From: an uncultured Bacteroidales bacterium
GTDB lineage: Bacteria; Bacteroidota; Bacteroidia; Bacteroidales; F082
DNA: 18,413 nt
Assembly: GCA_937902805.1 (NCBI GenBank)
Contig: CALEMB010000090.1
Coordinates: forward strand, 1-18,413
Reading direction: 5' to 3'
Shown: positions 6,529 to 16,300 of the stretch, one piece after another
Numbering within the stretch: position 1 is the stretch's first letter
Layout of the letters: every line of letters starts with the position of its first letter
Notes under the pieces: model-generated
The model's input: only the letters and a program-made list of their open reading frames with translations
Told to the model about the DNA's origin: nothing
Database searches by the model: none
Position numbers and translations under genes: made by a program

Positions 6529-8038
6529 AGTTATGCATCGGCTTCAAAAGGTCGTTCACCGTCTTCACAGGGTTGAAGGTCTCGATGGGCACTTCGACGA
6601 ACACCGTGATCCAGTCGGCCATGGCGCCGTTCCAGAGGCCGGGCAGTTCTAGGGCTTTCAGCTCGCGGCCGTCCTTCGACTTGTTGGAGACAAAGCCTGT
6701 GTTGGTGTCTACATAATCCGTCAGGTTGAAGGCCTCGCCCTTGTAGTTCCAGCAGCCGCAAACGAGGTCGACGGGGTTGAAGTGGGTCGAACCTTGGAAG
6801 ATGGCTTCCTGTTGGGCGTTCTTGTGGTCGATTTGTGATGACTCGATGATTTGTAGCGACACCTCGTCATCCAGGTTCTTCACCCAGAAGGGACCGCCGC
6901 CAGGTTCGCCTTCGTTCTTCACCATGCCGCAGATGCGCATTGGGCGGTTGAGCTTGTTATAGAGGTAGTCGATCTTTTCGATGTTGTTGTAATCCTTCAC
7001 GAAGTCGGGGATTTCAACCATCAGCTGCTCCTTGGCGAAGGCGATGATTTCTTCAAGTTCTTCTACGTTGACGGCACCCTCATCCAGCCTCTCAAGGTAG
7101 TCGAAAGTGCGCTGCTGCAGGTGGAGTAGGAGACCCGCCAACACCTTTTTATATACAATGGTGGTCTCGGCTTTGCTCTCTGGAACGATGTTGTCGATGT
7201 TTTTCACGAAGACGATTTCCTCACTGAGGTCGTTGAGGTTCTCAATAAGTGCGCCGTGGCCTCCAGGGCGGAACAAAATCTTGCCATTTGCCTCACGGAA
7301 CAATTCTCCGTTGGCGTCAATGGCCACGGTATCGGTGGAAGGCTTTTGGCAGGAATAGGTGATGTCGTAGCGCACGCCATATTTCTTCTCATAGCTGTCT
7401 TTCAGCGCATCGACGGTCTTTTTGAAAGGCGCTTCATGTTCGGGCGACACGGTGAAATGTAGTCTAGCCAAGCCTTCGTTGTCGGTGGCGTAACGGGCGG
7501 CTTCCACCAGATGCTCTTCCAATGCCAAACGGTTGAAACCCTCATAACGGTGGAACTTCAGCAATGCCTTAGGTAGCTTGCCGTAGTTCAAGCCGTCGTC
7601 CAAGAGCAGGGCATTCACCACGTCAACCTTGCGGCCTTCTTTTAATAAGGTGTCGATGTCGCTGCCGTACATCCGATTTGCGGCCTCGTTGAGGTCGTCA
7701 AAGAAGGCGAAGCTGTGGATGTGGGCGAAGAAGATGTCGGTGAACTTGGTCTCCTCACCGCTTTCGGCAAAGGCAAACAGGTCTTTGAACATGCGGGAGG
7801 CGGCGCCTGAAGCGGGGACGAACTTGGTGAATTGGTAGAACTCCTTGTCGGCATCGAAGACAGCCGTCATCATGTTCACCTGCTCTTCGTCGAGGTGCAA
7901 GATGCCGTCGCCGAGGGTGGCGGGGCGCATTAGTTGGACATATTGTGTGCCTCTCTTGAGTTGGGCAACTTGCTGTATTACTTGATTTTCGGTGATGTTG
8001 CGTTCCGAAAGCTGCTGAAGGTCTTTTTCTGTAAGCAT
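6527..8038 (-). CDS. DUF4301 family protein (possible nucleotidyltransferase fold)
   Basis: This 503-residue soluble protein has no signal peptide and matches the Bacteroidota family DUF4301 in length and motifs. Residues 74-85 read VPASGAASRMFK, and 258-269 PGGHGALIENLN, followed by VFVKNIDNIVPE (about 277-288). The spacing of a G-rich N-terminal loop, GHG, and (N)xDN resembles UDP-sugar pyrophosphorylases, where PPGHGD and SNxDNLGA bind nucleotide and sugar phosphate. A nucleotidyltransferase-type role is thus an inference, and the real function is unknown. The gene is monocistronic, with a probable minus-strand -7 box at 8061-8068, and converges on the transketolase operon, sharing its terminator. 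Confidence 0.85.
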   Translation of the reverse strand: MLTEKDLQQLSERNITENQVIQQVAQLKRGTQYVQLMRPATLGDGILHLDEEQVNMMTAVFDADKEFYQFTKFVPASGAASRMFKDLFAFAESGEETKFTDIFFAHIHSFAFFDDLNEAANRMYGSDIDTLLKEGRKVDVVNALLLDDGLNYGKLPKALLKFHRYEGFNRLALEEHLVEAARYATDNEGLARLHFTVSPEHEAPFKKTVDALKDSYEKKYGVRYDITYSCQKPSTDTVAIDANGELFREANGKILFRPGGHGALIENLNDLSEEIVFVKNIDNIVPESKAETTIVYKKVLAGLLLHLQQRTFDYLERLDEGAVNVEELEEIIAFAKEQLMVEIPDFVKDYNNIEKIDYLYNKLNRPMRICGMVKNEGEPGGGPFWVKNLDDEVSLQIIESSQIDHKNAQQEAIFQGSTHFNPVDLVCGCWNYKGEAFNLTDYVDTNTGFVSNKSKDGRELKALELPGLWNGAMADWITVFVEVPIETFNPVKTVNDLLKPMHN

Positions 8039-8060
8039 AATAATGAGATTTTAAAGGCTT

Positions 8061-8068
8061 CAAAAATA
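8061..8068 (-). promoter_or_regulatory. Probable -7 box of the DUF4301 gene
   Basis: On the minus strand this reads TATTTTTG, matching TAnnTTTG, 22 nt upstream of the ATG at 8038. No clean TTTG is seen at the -33 spacing, so only the -7 element is called. Confidence 0.5.
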
Positions 8069-8119
8069 AGAAATTAAGCAATGCGAAGAAAAAAATTGGT
8101 AAAAAATTTCTCAAAGTGG

Positions 8120-8150
8120 TTGTGGTATTGAAAAAAGCTGTATCTTTGCA
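8120..8150 (+). promoter_or_regulatory. Promoter of the tRNA-Leu pair
   Basis: GTTG at 8120-8123 followed by 18 nt and TATCTTTGC at 8142-8150 fits the Bacteroidota promoter pattern. It lies 11 nt before the first tRNA gene. Confidence 0.65.
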
Positions 8151-8161
8151 GCCGATTTTGA

Positions 8162-8248
8162 GCCCAGGTGGTGAAATTGGTAGACACGCTACTTTGAGGG
8201 GGTAGTGCCGATTACGGCATGCAAGTTCGACTCTTGTCCTGGGCACCA
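8162..8248 (+). tRNA. tRNA-Leu (GAG)
   Basis: The acceptor arms GCCCAGG (8162-8168) and CCTGGGC (8238-8244) pair fully, followed by discriminator A and encoded CCA (8246-8248). The D arm (GAAATTGGTAGACACG), the 17-nt anticodon arm with loop TTGAGGG, a long variable arm (TGCCGATTACGGCA) and the T arm (GTTCGACT) fit a class II tRNA. Anticodon GAG reads leucine codons CUC and CUU. Confidence 0.95.
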
Positions 8249-8256
8249 TCACCAAA

Positions 8257-8341
8257 GCCCCGATGGCGGAATTGGTAGACGCGTACGTTTCAGGTGCGTA
8301 TATCGAGAGGTGTGCAGGTTCGACTCCTGTTCGGGGCACCA
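8257..8341 (+). tRNA. tRNA-Leu (CAG)
   Basis: It begins 8 nt after the first tRNA. The acceptor arms GCCCCGA (8257-8263) and TCGGGGC (8331-8337) pair fully, then A and encoded CCA (8339-8341). The anticodon loop is TTCAGGT, anticodon CAG, reading CUG; a long variable arm is present. Its 3' two-thirds is echoed by a degenerate copy at about 17627-17683, so it may have served as an integration target. Confidence 0.95.
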
Positions 8342-8352
8342 AAGAAAAAGAG

Positions 8353-8384
8353 ACCCTAACCGATTGACGGTTAGGGTTTTTCTT
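8353..8384 (+). terminator. Terminator after the tRNA-Leu pair
   Basis: ACCCTAACCG (8353-8362) and CGGTTAGGGT (8368-8377) form a perfect 10-bp stem with loop ATTGA, followed by a T-rich tail. The A-rich stretch before it can extend the stem. Confidence 0.9.
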
Positions 8385-8508
8385 TTGCCAATGGTTCGCC
8401 AGACATTTCGTGTCAACCTCTGCTAATGGGACGAATAGAAGTACTTTATTCTTTTCTTTTTCTGCCTATTCTGCAATTACTTTTATATGGAAAAATATGT
8501 ATTTTCTA

Positions 8509-8531
8509 CGGAGATTATCAAAATTCTCCGT
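8509..8531 (+). promoter_or_regulatory. Candidate AbiEi operator
   Basis: ACGGAGA (8509-8515) and TCTCCGT (8525-8531) form a perfect 7-bp inverted repeat with a 9-bp spacer. It ends 30 bp upstream of the -7 box of the abiE pair, overlapping or just upstream of where the -33 element would lie. Characterised AbiEi antitoxins repress their own operon by binding inverted repeats in the promoter, so this is a reasonable operator. That role is inferred. Confidence 0.45.
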
Positions 8532-8561
8532 TCAAAAGTAACGAAATAAAGAAAAATGCAC

Positions 8562-8570
8562 TACCTTTGC
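8562..8570 (+). promoter_or_regulatory. -7 box of the abiE operon
   Basis: TACCTTTGC matches TAnnTTTG. Transcription would begin near 8576, about 14 nt before the ATG at 8590. The -33 region lacks a clean TTTG, as expected for a repressible promoter, but this is not proof. Confidence 0.6.
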
Positions 8571-8589
8571 AGCTGAAAAACGATTGTAT

Positions 8590-9171
8590 ATGGAAACAGT
8601 CTCTGAACATATAGCATCTAAAGGCGGCGTCATCTCCACAAAGGATTTGGAGGGAAGAGCCGAGTATGAGCGACTGCGTCGAGCGGTTAGTAAAGGTGAT
8701 ATAGTGCGGCTGCGTCATGGCGTATATGCCAAGCCGACGGCCATGCTCAACACCATGATTGATGTAGAACGAATTGTGCCTGGTGGCATCGTCTGTCTCT
8801 ACACCGCATGGATGCACCATCAGCTTTGCACCACCGTTCCGCCTGCCTTTTGCATCGCCATCGAAGCCAAACGAAAAGTGGTGCTTCCCGAAGAATTGCC
8901 CATCAATCTCTATTACTGGAAAAAGGAGAACCTTGAGTTTGGCATCGAGCAGAAAGATATCTCTGGATTTCAGGTGCGCATGACTGATTTGGAGCGCAGC
9001 GTATGCGATGCCGTGAAATACCGCAATAAAGTGGGACTGGATGTGTGCGCCGAGGTAATCCGCAGCTATGCCCGCCTGAAAGAACGTAACCTCAGCCGTC
9101 TCTCCGAATATGCGCAAAAACTGCGACTGACAAAAGTGATGAATAACTACCTTGAAATTGCAATAGAATGA
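8590..9171 (+). CDS. abiEi: AbiEi-type antitoxin / autoregulator
   Basis: This protein of about 193 residues matches AbiEi-family antitoxins of type IV toxin-antitoxin systems. The N-terminus (residues about 1-47) is a winged helix: a segment around GGVISTKDL, then LRRAVSKGDIVRLRHGVYA, whose RxRxGxY signature is typical of the AbiEi DNA-binding domain. The C-terminal part, with the typical MTDLERSVCDAVKYR motif, is the antitoxin domain. The ATG at 8590 is preferred over the in-frame TTG at 8584 because of its position relative to the promoter. Its TGA overlaps the toxin ATG (ATGA, 9168-9171), indicating coupled translation. AbiE antitoxins do not bind the toxin; they act through DNA repression and counter its effect indirectly. 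Confidence 0.88.
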   Translation: METVSEHIASKGGVISTKDLEGRAEYERLRRAVSKGDIVRLRHGVYAKPTAMLNTMIDVERIVPGGIVCLYTAWMHHQLCTTVPPAFCIAIEAKRKVVLPEELPINLYYWKKENLEFGIEQKDISGFQVRMTDLERSVCDAVKYRNKVGLDVCAEVIRSYARLKERNLSRLSEYAQKLRLTKVMNNYLEIAIE

Positions 9172-10043
9172 CAAAACCTATCAAGAACTACGGCAAGTCT
9201 GTCAAGACCAAGTTGCTCAATCTGATGAACTCATCAGGCTACAAATATATGTATCTGTTGGCTCGTTATTTCAACGAGCGCCTGTTATACCGTGTGTCGG
9301 TGAGCCCATACCGCGAGAACTTCCTCCTGAAGGGCGGCTCGCTGCTCTATGCGCTCAATGGTTTGGAGACCCGACCCACCATCGACATCGACTTCATGGC
9401 TCGGCGCATCAGTCGCGACCGTGAGCATCTGGAGAAGGTATTCCGCGAGATACTGAGCATCGAATGTGAGGAAGACGGTGTCACCTTCGATGTCGAGGGC
9501 CTCCGCTCTGAGCCGATTACCGTCGAAAAGGAATATTCTGGGACTCGTTTCTTCGTCACTGCCCAGATGGACACCATCGTCTATCCCATGTCGATGGACA
9601 TCGGCTTCGGCGATGTGGTGACCCCTGGTCCAGTTTCTGTTGATTTCCCGTTGCTGCTTCAGGATGTCCCCGGCATCAACATCAAAGCCTATTCAATGGA
9701 AACTGTCGTAGCTGAAAAATTCCACGCCATGGTGGAGCGTGATGTCAACAACAGCCGCATGAAGGACTTCTTCGATTGCTACCAGATTCTCACCACCAAG
9801 GAACTTGACGACGAAATGCTGTACGAGGCCATTAAAGCCACCTTCGACAATCGTGAGCTGGTTTATAACGCCAATCTGCAATTGTTCAATGATGATTTTT
9901 GCACCGATGAAGTGCGCCTGAAGCGTTGGGAGGTGTTCCTGAAGAAGATCCAGTGGAAGGAGTCTCTTCCATTTGCCGATGTGATGGCCGTGATTACTGT
10001 GCGGCTGAAAGGTTTGTATGATAAGTATTGGCAAGAAAAGTAA
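9168..10043 (+). CDS. abiEii: AbiEii-type nucleotidyltransferase toxin
   Basis: This 291-residue protein of the AbiEii/DUF1814 family is the toxin of the pair. Motif I is intact: KGGSLLY with GGS at 56-58, followed by TIDID with Asp73 and Asp75, the metal-binding pair of the polymerase-beta-like nucleotidyltransferase fold. Later signatures are AEKFHAM (Lys184) and RMKDFFD (Lys199, Asp200), typical of the family's C-terminal motifs. Characterised AbiEii-type toxins are nucleotidyltransferases that block growth (some modify tRNA acceptor ends) and several systems abort phage infection. No truncation or missing key residue is seen, so the pair is probably functional. Its position next to an NRPS and a tRNA-Leu suggests a mobile or accessory region. 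Confidence 0.9.
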   Translation: MTKPIKNYGKSVKTKLLNLMNSSGYKYMYLLARYFNERLLYRVSVSPYRENFLLKGGSLLYALNGLETRPTIDIDFMARRISRDREHLEKVFREILSIECEEDGVTFDVEGLRSEPITVEKEYSGTRFFVTAQMDTIVYPMSMDIGFGDVVTPGPVSVDFPLLLQDVPGINIKAYSMETVVAEKFHAMVERDVNNSRMKDFFDCYQILTTKELDDEMLYEAIKATFDNRELVYNANLQLFNDDFCTDEVRLKRWEVFLKKIQWKESLPFADVMAVITVRLKGLYDKYWQEK

Positions 10044-10356
10044 GGTCATATTTATCTAAAAATATACGTAAGCGCATCTTTTCGCCGTCTGTATGGTCTT
10101 ATGGATGGGGAAGCATCGTCATCTCAATTTCCGCCAAGGAGTTTCTCGCTGCACCAAAGCTTTTGTTTTCTGTCCTGCAGTGCTACCATCGCTACGGTTT
10201 CTCGATGAACACGGTTCGTTTCAAGCCGTGCCCGAGATTAGTGTTTACCATATACTAAATTTTTTGAATCTTTCCCGCCATGTTTTTGCTTTCCCATTTT
10301 TTTTTACTATTTTTGTCCCTTCTATTCTCCAACGAATTCATCAATAAAGATACAAT
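10044..10356. other. Gap between abiE pair and NRPS
   Basis: These 313 bases hold no convincing gene. Two overlapping plus-strand open frames of 76 and 84 codons have no recognisable similarity and lack a start context. A weak CACGG/CCGTG inverted repeat lies around 10209-10229. The last 75 bases are AT rich and hold the NRPS promoter. No clear terminator follows the toxin gene, so some read-through into the NRPS is possible. Confidence 0.6.
10285..10315 (+). promoter_or_regulatory. NRPS promoter
   Basis: TTTG at 10285-10288, 19 nt, then TATTTTTG at 10308-10315 is a perfect match to TTTG-N19-TAnnTTTG. Transcription would begin near 10322, giving a leader of about 35 nt before the ATG at 10357. 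Confidence 0.8.
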
Positions 10357-13300
10357 ATGAAAGCAACAAATGATGCAATTGCTCCCTTATCAAGATCTCA
10401 ATATGGCATCTATGCGGAATGCGTAAGCCATGAAAATGAGGTTTTTTACAACCTACCCTATCTCTTTGTTTTTGACGGTAGCATTGATGCCGACCGCTTG
10501 TGTCGCGCTATCGAGACGACGATAAAGGCTCATCCCACTTTCTTCACGCGTATTGGGGTAAATGACGAAGGAGAGCCCTTCCAGTCCGTTGATATGGAAA
10601 AGGAGGAGTTTAGTCTTACCGTCGAACAAGTTACAGACCTTGAGGCCGAGAAACAGAAATTCATCGAACCGTTCCAGCTTAATGGCGGCAGACTGTTCCG
10701 TACCAAAGTGATGCGTGACGCGGAACATGTCTATTGGCTTTTCGATATGCATCATATCATCAGCGACGGAACCTCATACAATGTTATCATTCGCGATGTG
10801 GAGACGGCTTACAACGGCGGCACGCTCGCTCCCGAGGAAATGTCGATGCGGGAACTGGCCCTTGCCGAAGCCGAGATGCGCAAAACGCCCGCCTTCGAGG
10901 AAGGCAAACAATGGTACGCCCAAAACTTCGACTGCGGTGACACGTTTACCCAACTCCTCCCCGACCGCGAAATTCCTGGACAATCGGATGCCCATTTGGT
11001 CCGCATCCTCAATATTGACACGGATCGTGTGGATGCCTTCTGCAAGGACAACGACATCAAAAAAAGCACCTTTTTCACAGGAGCGTATGCCTACCTGTTG
11101 GCCAAATACAACAACGAGCAGGAGGCGCTGTTTACCACGGTCTACGACGGCCGCACCGAACCGAAGTTCCAGCATTCCGTTGGCATGACGGTGAAGACGC
11201 TGCCTGTGTATTCCAAGTTTACTGACGAAACCACCGTGCTTGACTTCCTGAAAGCCAACCAAGAACAGATGGACGGCTGCCGCAAGCACGACATCTATGA
11301 CTATACCGACTTGATGGCCGACCTCAACCTGCAAAGCAACTCCATCTTTGTGTGGTACGGACTCTTGCTTGATTACACTGAACTGATGGGCAAGCCCATG
11401 GAGGCCATACAACTCCGCAAGCACAACGAGGAAGCACCATTCTGTCTGACGGCCTATACCGTTGGCAATCAATATTATGTCAGGGCAGAATACAACTCTA
11501 GCAAATACTCCGAGGCGCTGGTCAGTCAGTTCGTGGAGAGCTACGAGGCCACCTTGGGAGGTTTCCTCTGTCAAGCTAACCTGCGCGACATTGACGTCAC
11601 AACGGCTTCGCAAGTGGAGCTGCTCGACAGTTTCAACCAAACTGACAATCCTTACGACAACACACAAACCATCGTTTCACTGTTCCGCCGTCAAGCCAAG
11701 GCCACGCCCGACAAGACGGCTGTGGTCTTCAAGGACAAGCGGTTCACATACGCCGAACTGGATGACATGAGCGATCGCATTGCAACTTATATCGCATCAA
11801 AAGGATTAGGACTTGAGGACGTTGTAGCTATTTTGATAGCCCGCTCGGAATGGATGGCCATTGCCTCGCTGGGTGTGCTGAAGGCAGGCTGTGCTTATCA
11901 GCCGCTCGACCCGAGCTATCCCGCTGAGCGTCTGAACTTCATGATGCAGGATACGGCCTCCAGGCTGCTGATAGCCGACGAGGAACTCTGTTCCATCGTG
12001 GATGAATACAAAGGTGAAGTGTTGCTCACTAAAGACATTGAGAACCTGAAGGATTCTAAGGCCCTTGATGGCCCCAAGCCCGAGAGTCTCTTTACGATGA
12101 TCTACACCAGTGGCTCTACAGGAGTACCCAAGGGATGTCAACTTGAGCATCGGAATATGGTGGCTTTCTGCCACATGCATGAACATGCACTGCATGTCGA
12201 AGCCGATAGTAGGGTAGGAGCGTATGCCAGTTACGGTTTTGATGCTTGTTTGTTGGAATTATGGCCACCGCTCCTCTTGGGTGCTACCGTCTATATCATT
12301 CCTGAGGAGATCCGTCTTGACCTCATCGCCTTGAACGACTATTTCGAACAGAACGGCATCACCCATACGTTTATGACGACACAGGTGGCACGTTCTTTTG
12401 TCAACGATATCGACAATCACTCGCTGAAGGCCTTTATCACAGGTGGTGAGAAACTGGCAGATGTCACCCCGCCGCCCTATTTGCTCCTGAACGGCTATGG
12501 TCCTTCGGAGAGTATCTGTTATGTGACGGGATTTGCTGTGAAGGAGAAATTGCAGAACATCCCCATCGGAAAGGCTGTGGAGAATATGCATCTGTACATC
12601 ATGGATGCATACGGACATAGATTACCTGTAGGCGCTGCCGGTGAGCTTTGGGTCAATGGTCCTCAAGTGGGACGAGGCTATCTGAATCGTCCAGAGAAGA
12701 CGGCCGAGTCATTCGTTGAGACACCTTGGGGTCGCTGCTACCGCACTGGCGACATTGTGCGCTACCTGCCTGACGGAAACATCCAGTTTGTAGGCCGTCG
12801 CGACGGACAGGTGAAGATTCGCGGTTTCCGCATCGAACTCACGGAAGTCGAGGCGGTCATCCGCCAGTTCCCGGGCATCAAGGATGTCACCGTGCAGGCG
12901 TTTGACTACGAGAATGGTGGTAAGTTTATCGCCGCCTATATCGTTTCCGATGAGACCATTGATGTCAAGGCGTTGAACGACTTCATCATGGAAGAGAAAC
13001 CGCCCTACATGGTACCCGCCGTGACGATGCAAATCGACAAGATTCCGCTCAACCAAAATCAGAAGGTGAATAAGAAAGCCTTGCCGAAGCCCGAAAAGAA
13101 AGCGGAAGAGGTTGTGGAGAGCAACATCCCGATGAATGTGCTGGAAAAGGAAATCCACAGTATCATCGCACAAATCATCAATACCGAGGAGTTTGGCGTA
13201 ACGACGATATTGGGCTATGTTGGCCTGACCTCCATCATGGCCATCAAGGTGGCCATCCAGATCAACAAGCGCTTTGGCGTGACCTTGGATTCCAAGGCTT

Positions 13301-16300
13301 TGGCCAAGTCTGGTAGTGTACAAAGCATTGAGAACGAGATCTTAAATGCACTGATGAGTGGAGGCGCTGCAAAACAGGAGGAAGCAGGGACGGCCCATGC
13401 CGACATGAGCAACATTCCGTTGTCGTACGCTCAGATGGGTGTTTATGTGGATTCCATCAAGAACCCCGAATCCACTATATATAACACGCCAGTCCTTATT
13501 CGTTTCCCCAAAGATGTGGATATCAAGTTGCTGACCAAGGCTGTGGAGACCCTCGTCAAGACGCATCCTCAGCTGCAGGCGCATTTTGGAAGTGCAGGGT
13601 CTGAAATTATCCAGATTGTGGACCTTGAGCAACCTGTAGAGATTGCCCAAAGCCAGTGCAAGGAGGAAGACATACCCCATTACAAGTGGGAGTTCGTCAA
13701 GCCCTTCAACCTGAGGCAAGGACCGCTCTACCGTGCGGAGATTGTCACCACCGAGGAGTGGGTATATCTGATGATGGACATCCATCACCTCGTCATCGAT
13801 GGTGGCTCCTTCGACCTGCTTCTGTCGCAGATGTTTGACCTGCTCAACGGCAAGGAGATTGAATCTGAGACCTACACCTACGCCGACTTCGTGGCAGCAC
13901 AGAAAGCCGCTGAAAGCAGTGAGGAATTTGCCGCTGCACAAAACTTCTTCCAAGAGCGTTTGGGCAAGGTGGAAGGCGTGACCGAGGTCCCAGCCGACCT
14001 GACCAATCCCAAGGAGCAAGGCACCTTAGGTACCTTGTATACGCCGTTGGATTTCACTGCCATCGACAACTTCTGTCGTCAGCACAACATCTCTCCGGCA
14101 CACCACATCCTTGCTGCCACCTTCTATGCACTGTCACGCTTTGCCAACAACGAGCAGCTGTGCATCACCACCATCAGTAACGGACGTTCTGACTTGCGCA
14201 TCAGCAACACCGTCGGCATGTTCGTCAATACGCTGGCACTGAGCGCCACCATTGGTGAGCAGAGTGTCATGGAGTTTATCAACGAAACCAGCAAGAACTT
14301 CGACGAGACGTTGCAGCACGAGACTTATCCGTTTACACGCATCGCTTCCGACTACGACCTCACTGCAGAAATCATGTTCGCCTACCAGATGGGCATTATT
14401 GACGATTATAAGTATAAAGGTGAGACGATAGCTGTTGAGACCTTCGAGTCGGACACGCCAAAGTTCCGCATCGCCTTCTTCATCATGAACGACGAGTCGG
14501 GAAAGCCGAGCATCTGCTTGCAGTACGACAATGGACGCTACAGCCACGAGTTGATGGAATGTCTGGCACAGTCCATCAGCAACGCTGCCAATGCCTTTAT
14601 CAGCAATCCCGCAGCACCGCTGAAGAACGTGTCGCTGCTCGATGACAAACAGGTTGCATTGCTTGACAGCTTCAACCAGAACGATGTCGATTACGACAAC
14701 ACACAGACTGTTGTGTCTCTCTTCCGCCGTCAGGTTGAACTGCATCCCGACAATATCGCTATGGTCTATCACGACATCCGTCTGACCTATAAGCAGGTCG
14801 ACGAACAGTCGGAGCGTATAGCCCAGTACGTCCAGTCGCTGGGTCTCGGCAAGGAGGATGTGGTGTCTATCCTGATTCCACGTAGCGAATGGATGGTAGT
14901 GGCTTCAATAGGTGTGCTGAAAGCCGGTTGCGCCTACCAGCCTCTGGACCCCAGCTATCCCGCTGAGCGCCTGAACTTCATGATGCAGGATGCAAGTGCT
15001 AAATTACTCATTGCCGACGAGGAATTGCGTCCCATCGTAAATGAATACCAAGGCAAGGTGCTGCTGACCAAGGACATCGCCGCCCTGCCTGCTGCCACGG
15101 TACCTGTAAAGGCAGACATTACGCCGTCGTCGCTGTTTATTATGCTCTATACCTCAGGTTCTACAGGTACGCCCAAGGGTTGTCAGTTGGAACATGGCAA
15201 CCTGGTATGTTTCTGCCACTGGTACCATCGTTACTACGGACTGCAACCAAGCGACAAGGTGGCCGCATACGCCAGCTACGGCTTCGATGCCTGCATGATG
15301 GATATGTACTCCGCCTTGACCTGTGGCGCTACAGTCTATATCATTGGCGAGGACATCCGTCTCAACCTGCCCGACCTGAACGAGTATTTCAACCATGAAG
15401 GTATTACCCATTCGTTCATGACCACACAGGTGGGCTGTCAGTTTGCGATGAACTTCGACAACCATTCGCTGCGACATCTCTCCGTGGGTGGCGAGAAAAT
15501 CCTGCCGCTCACACCGCCCACTGCATATCAACTGCACAACGGCTATGGTCCTACGGAATGTACGATCTTCACTACCACATACCCGTTGAAGGAGTTTGAG
15601 CAGAACGCCCCCATCGGCAAGCCGCTTGACAATTTCCGCTTGTATATCGTTGATAAGCAGCTGAATCGTCTGCCGGTAGGTGCCGTAGGTGAGCTTTGGG
15701 TGAGTGGCCCGCAGGTAAGCCGTGGCTATCTGAACCGCCCTGAGAAGACCGCAGAGACCTATCTGACAAATCCGTTTACGACCGACGAGAAATACAGCCG
15801 TGTCTATCGTACGGGCGACATCGTGCGCTATCTGGCTGATGGCAATATCCAGTTTGTGGGGCGTCGTGACGGACAGGTTAAGATTCGTGGCTTCCGCATC
15901 GAGCTGAAGGAGGTGGAGGCTGTCATCCGTGAGTACCCAGGCATCAAGGATGCCACCGTCCAGGCCTTCGACTACGAGAACGGCGGCAAGTACATTGCAG
16001 CCTATATCGTCAGCGACGAGCAGGTGGACGTCAAGGAGCTGAACGCCTTCATCGGCAAACAGAAACCGTCCTACATGATTCCTGCCGCCACCATGCAGAT
16101 TGACGCCATCCCGCTGAACCAGAACCAGAAGGTGAACCGCAAGGCACTGCCGGCTCCCGTCATCCAGGCTGCCGACCACGAATATGTGGAGCCACAGAAC
16201 GAACAGGAGCGCATGTTTGCCAAGATCTTTGGCGACATCCTGTCGATGGACAAGGTGAGTGCCACCGACAACTTCTTCGAGTTGGGCGGTACTTCACTCA

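Noticed and set aside
7755..8342. Minus-strand 195-codon frame beginning VPRTGVEPA
   Set aside because: Its first part is the antisense of the two tRNA-Leu genes, a well-known annotation artefact, and the rest overlaps the DUF4301 gene in another frame.
10028..10347. Overlapping small plus-strand frames between the toxin gene and the NRPS
   Set aside because: No family features, one overlaps the toxin end, the other runs through the NRPS promoter and includes low-complexity T-rich sequence.
15154..16179. 341-codon minus-strand frame opposite the second adenylation domain
   Set aside because: Antisense shadow of the NRPS; a similar shadow lies opposite the first module at 10774-11667.
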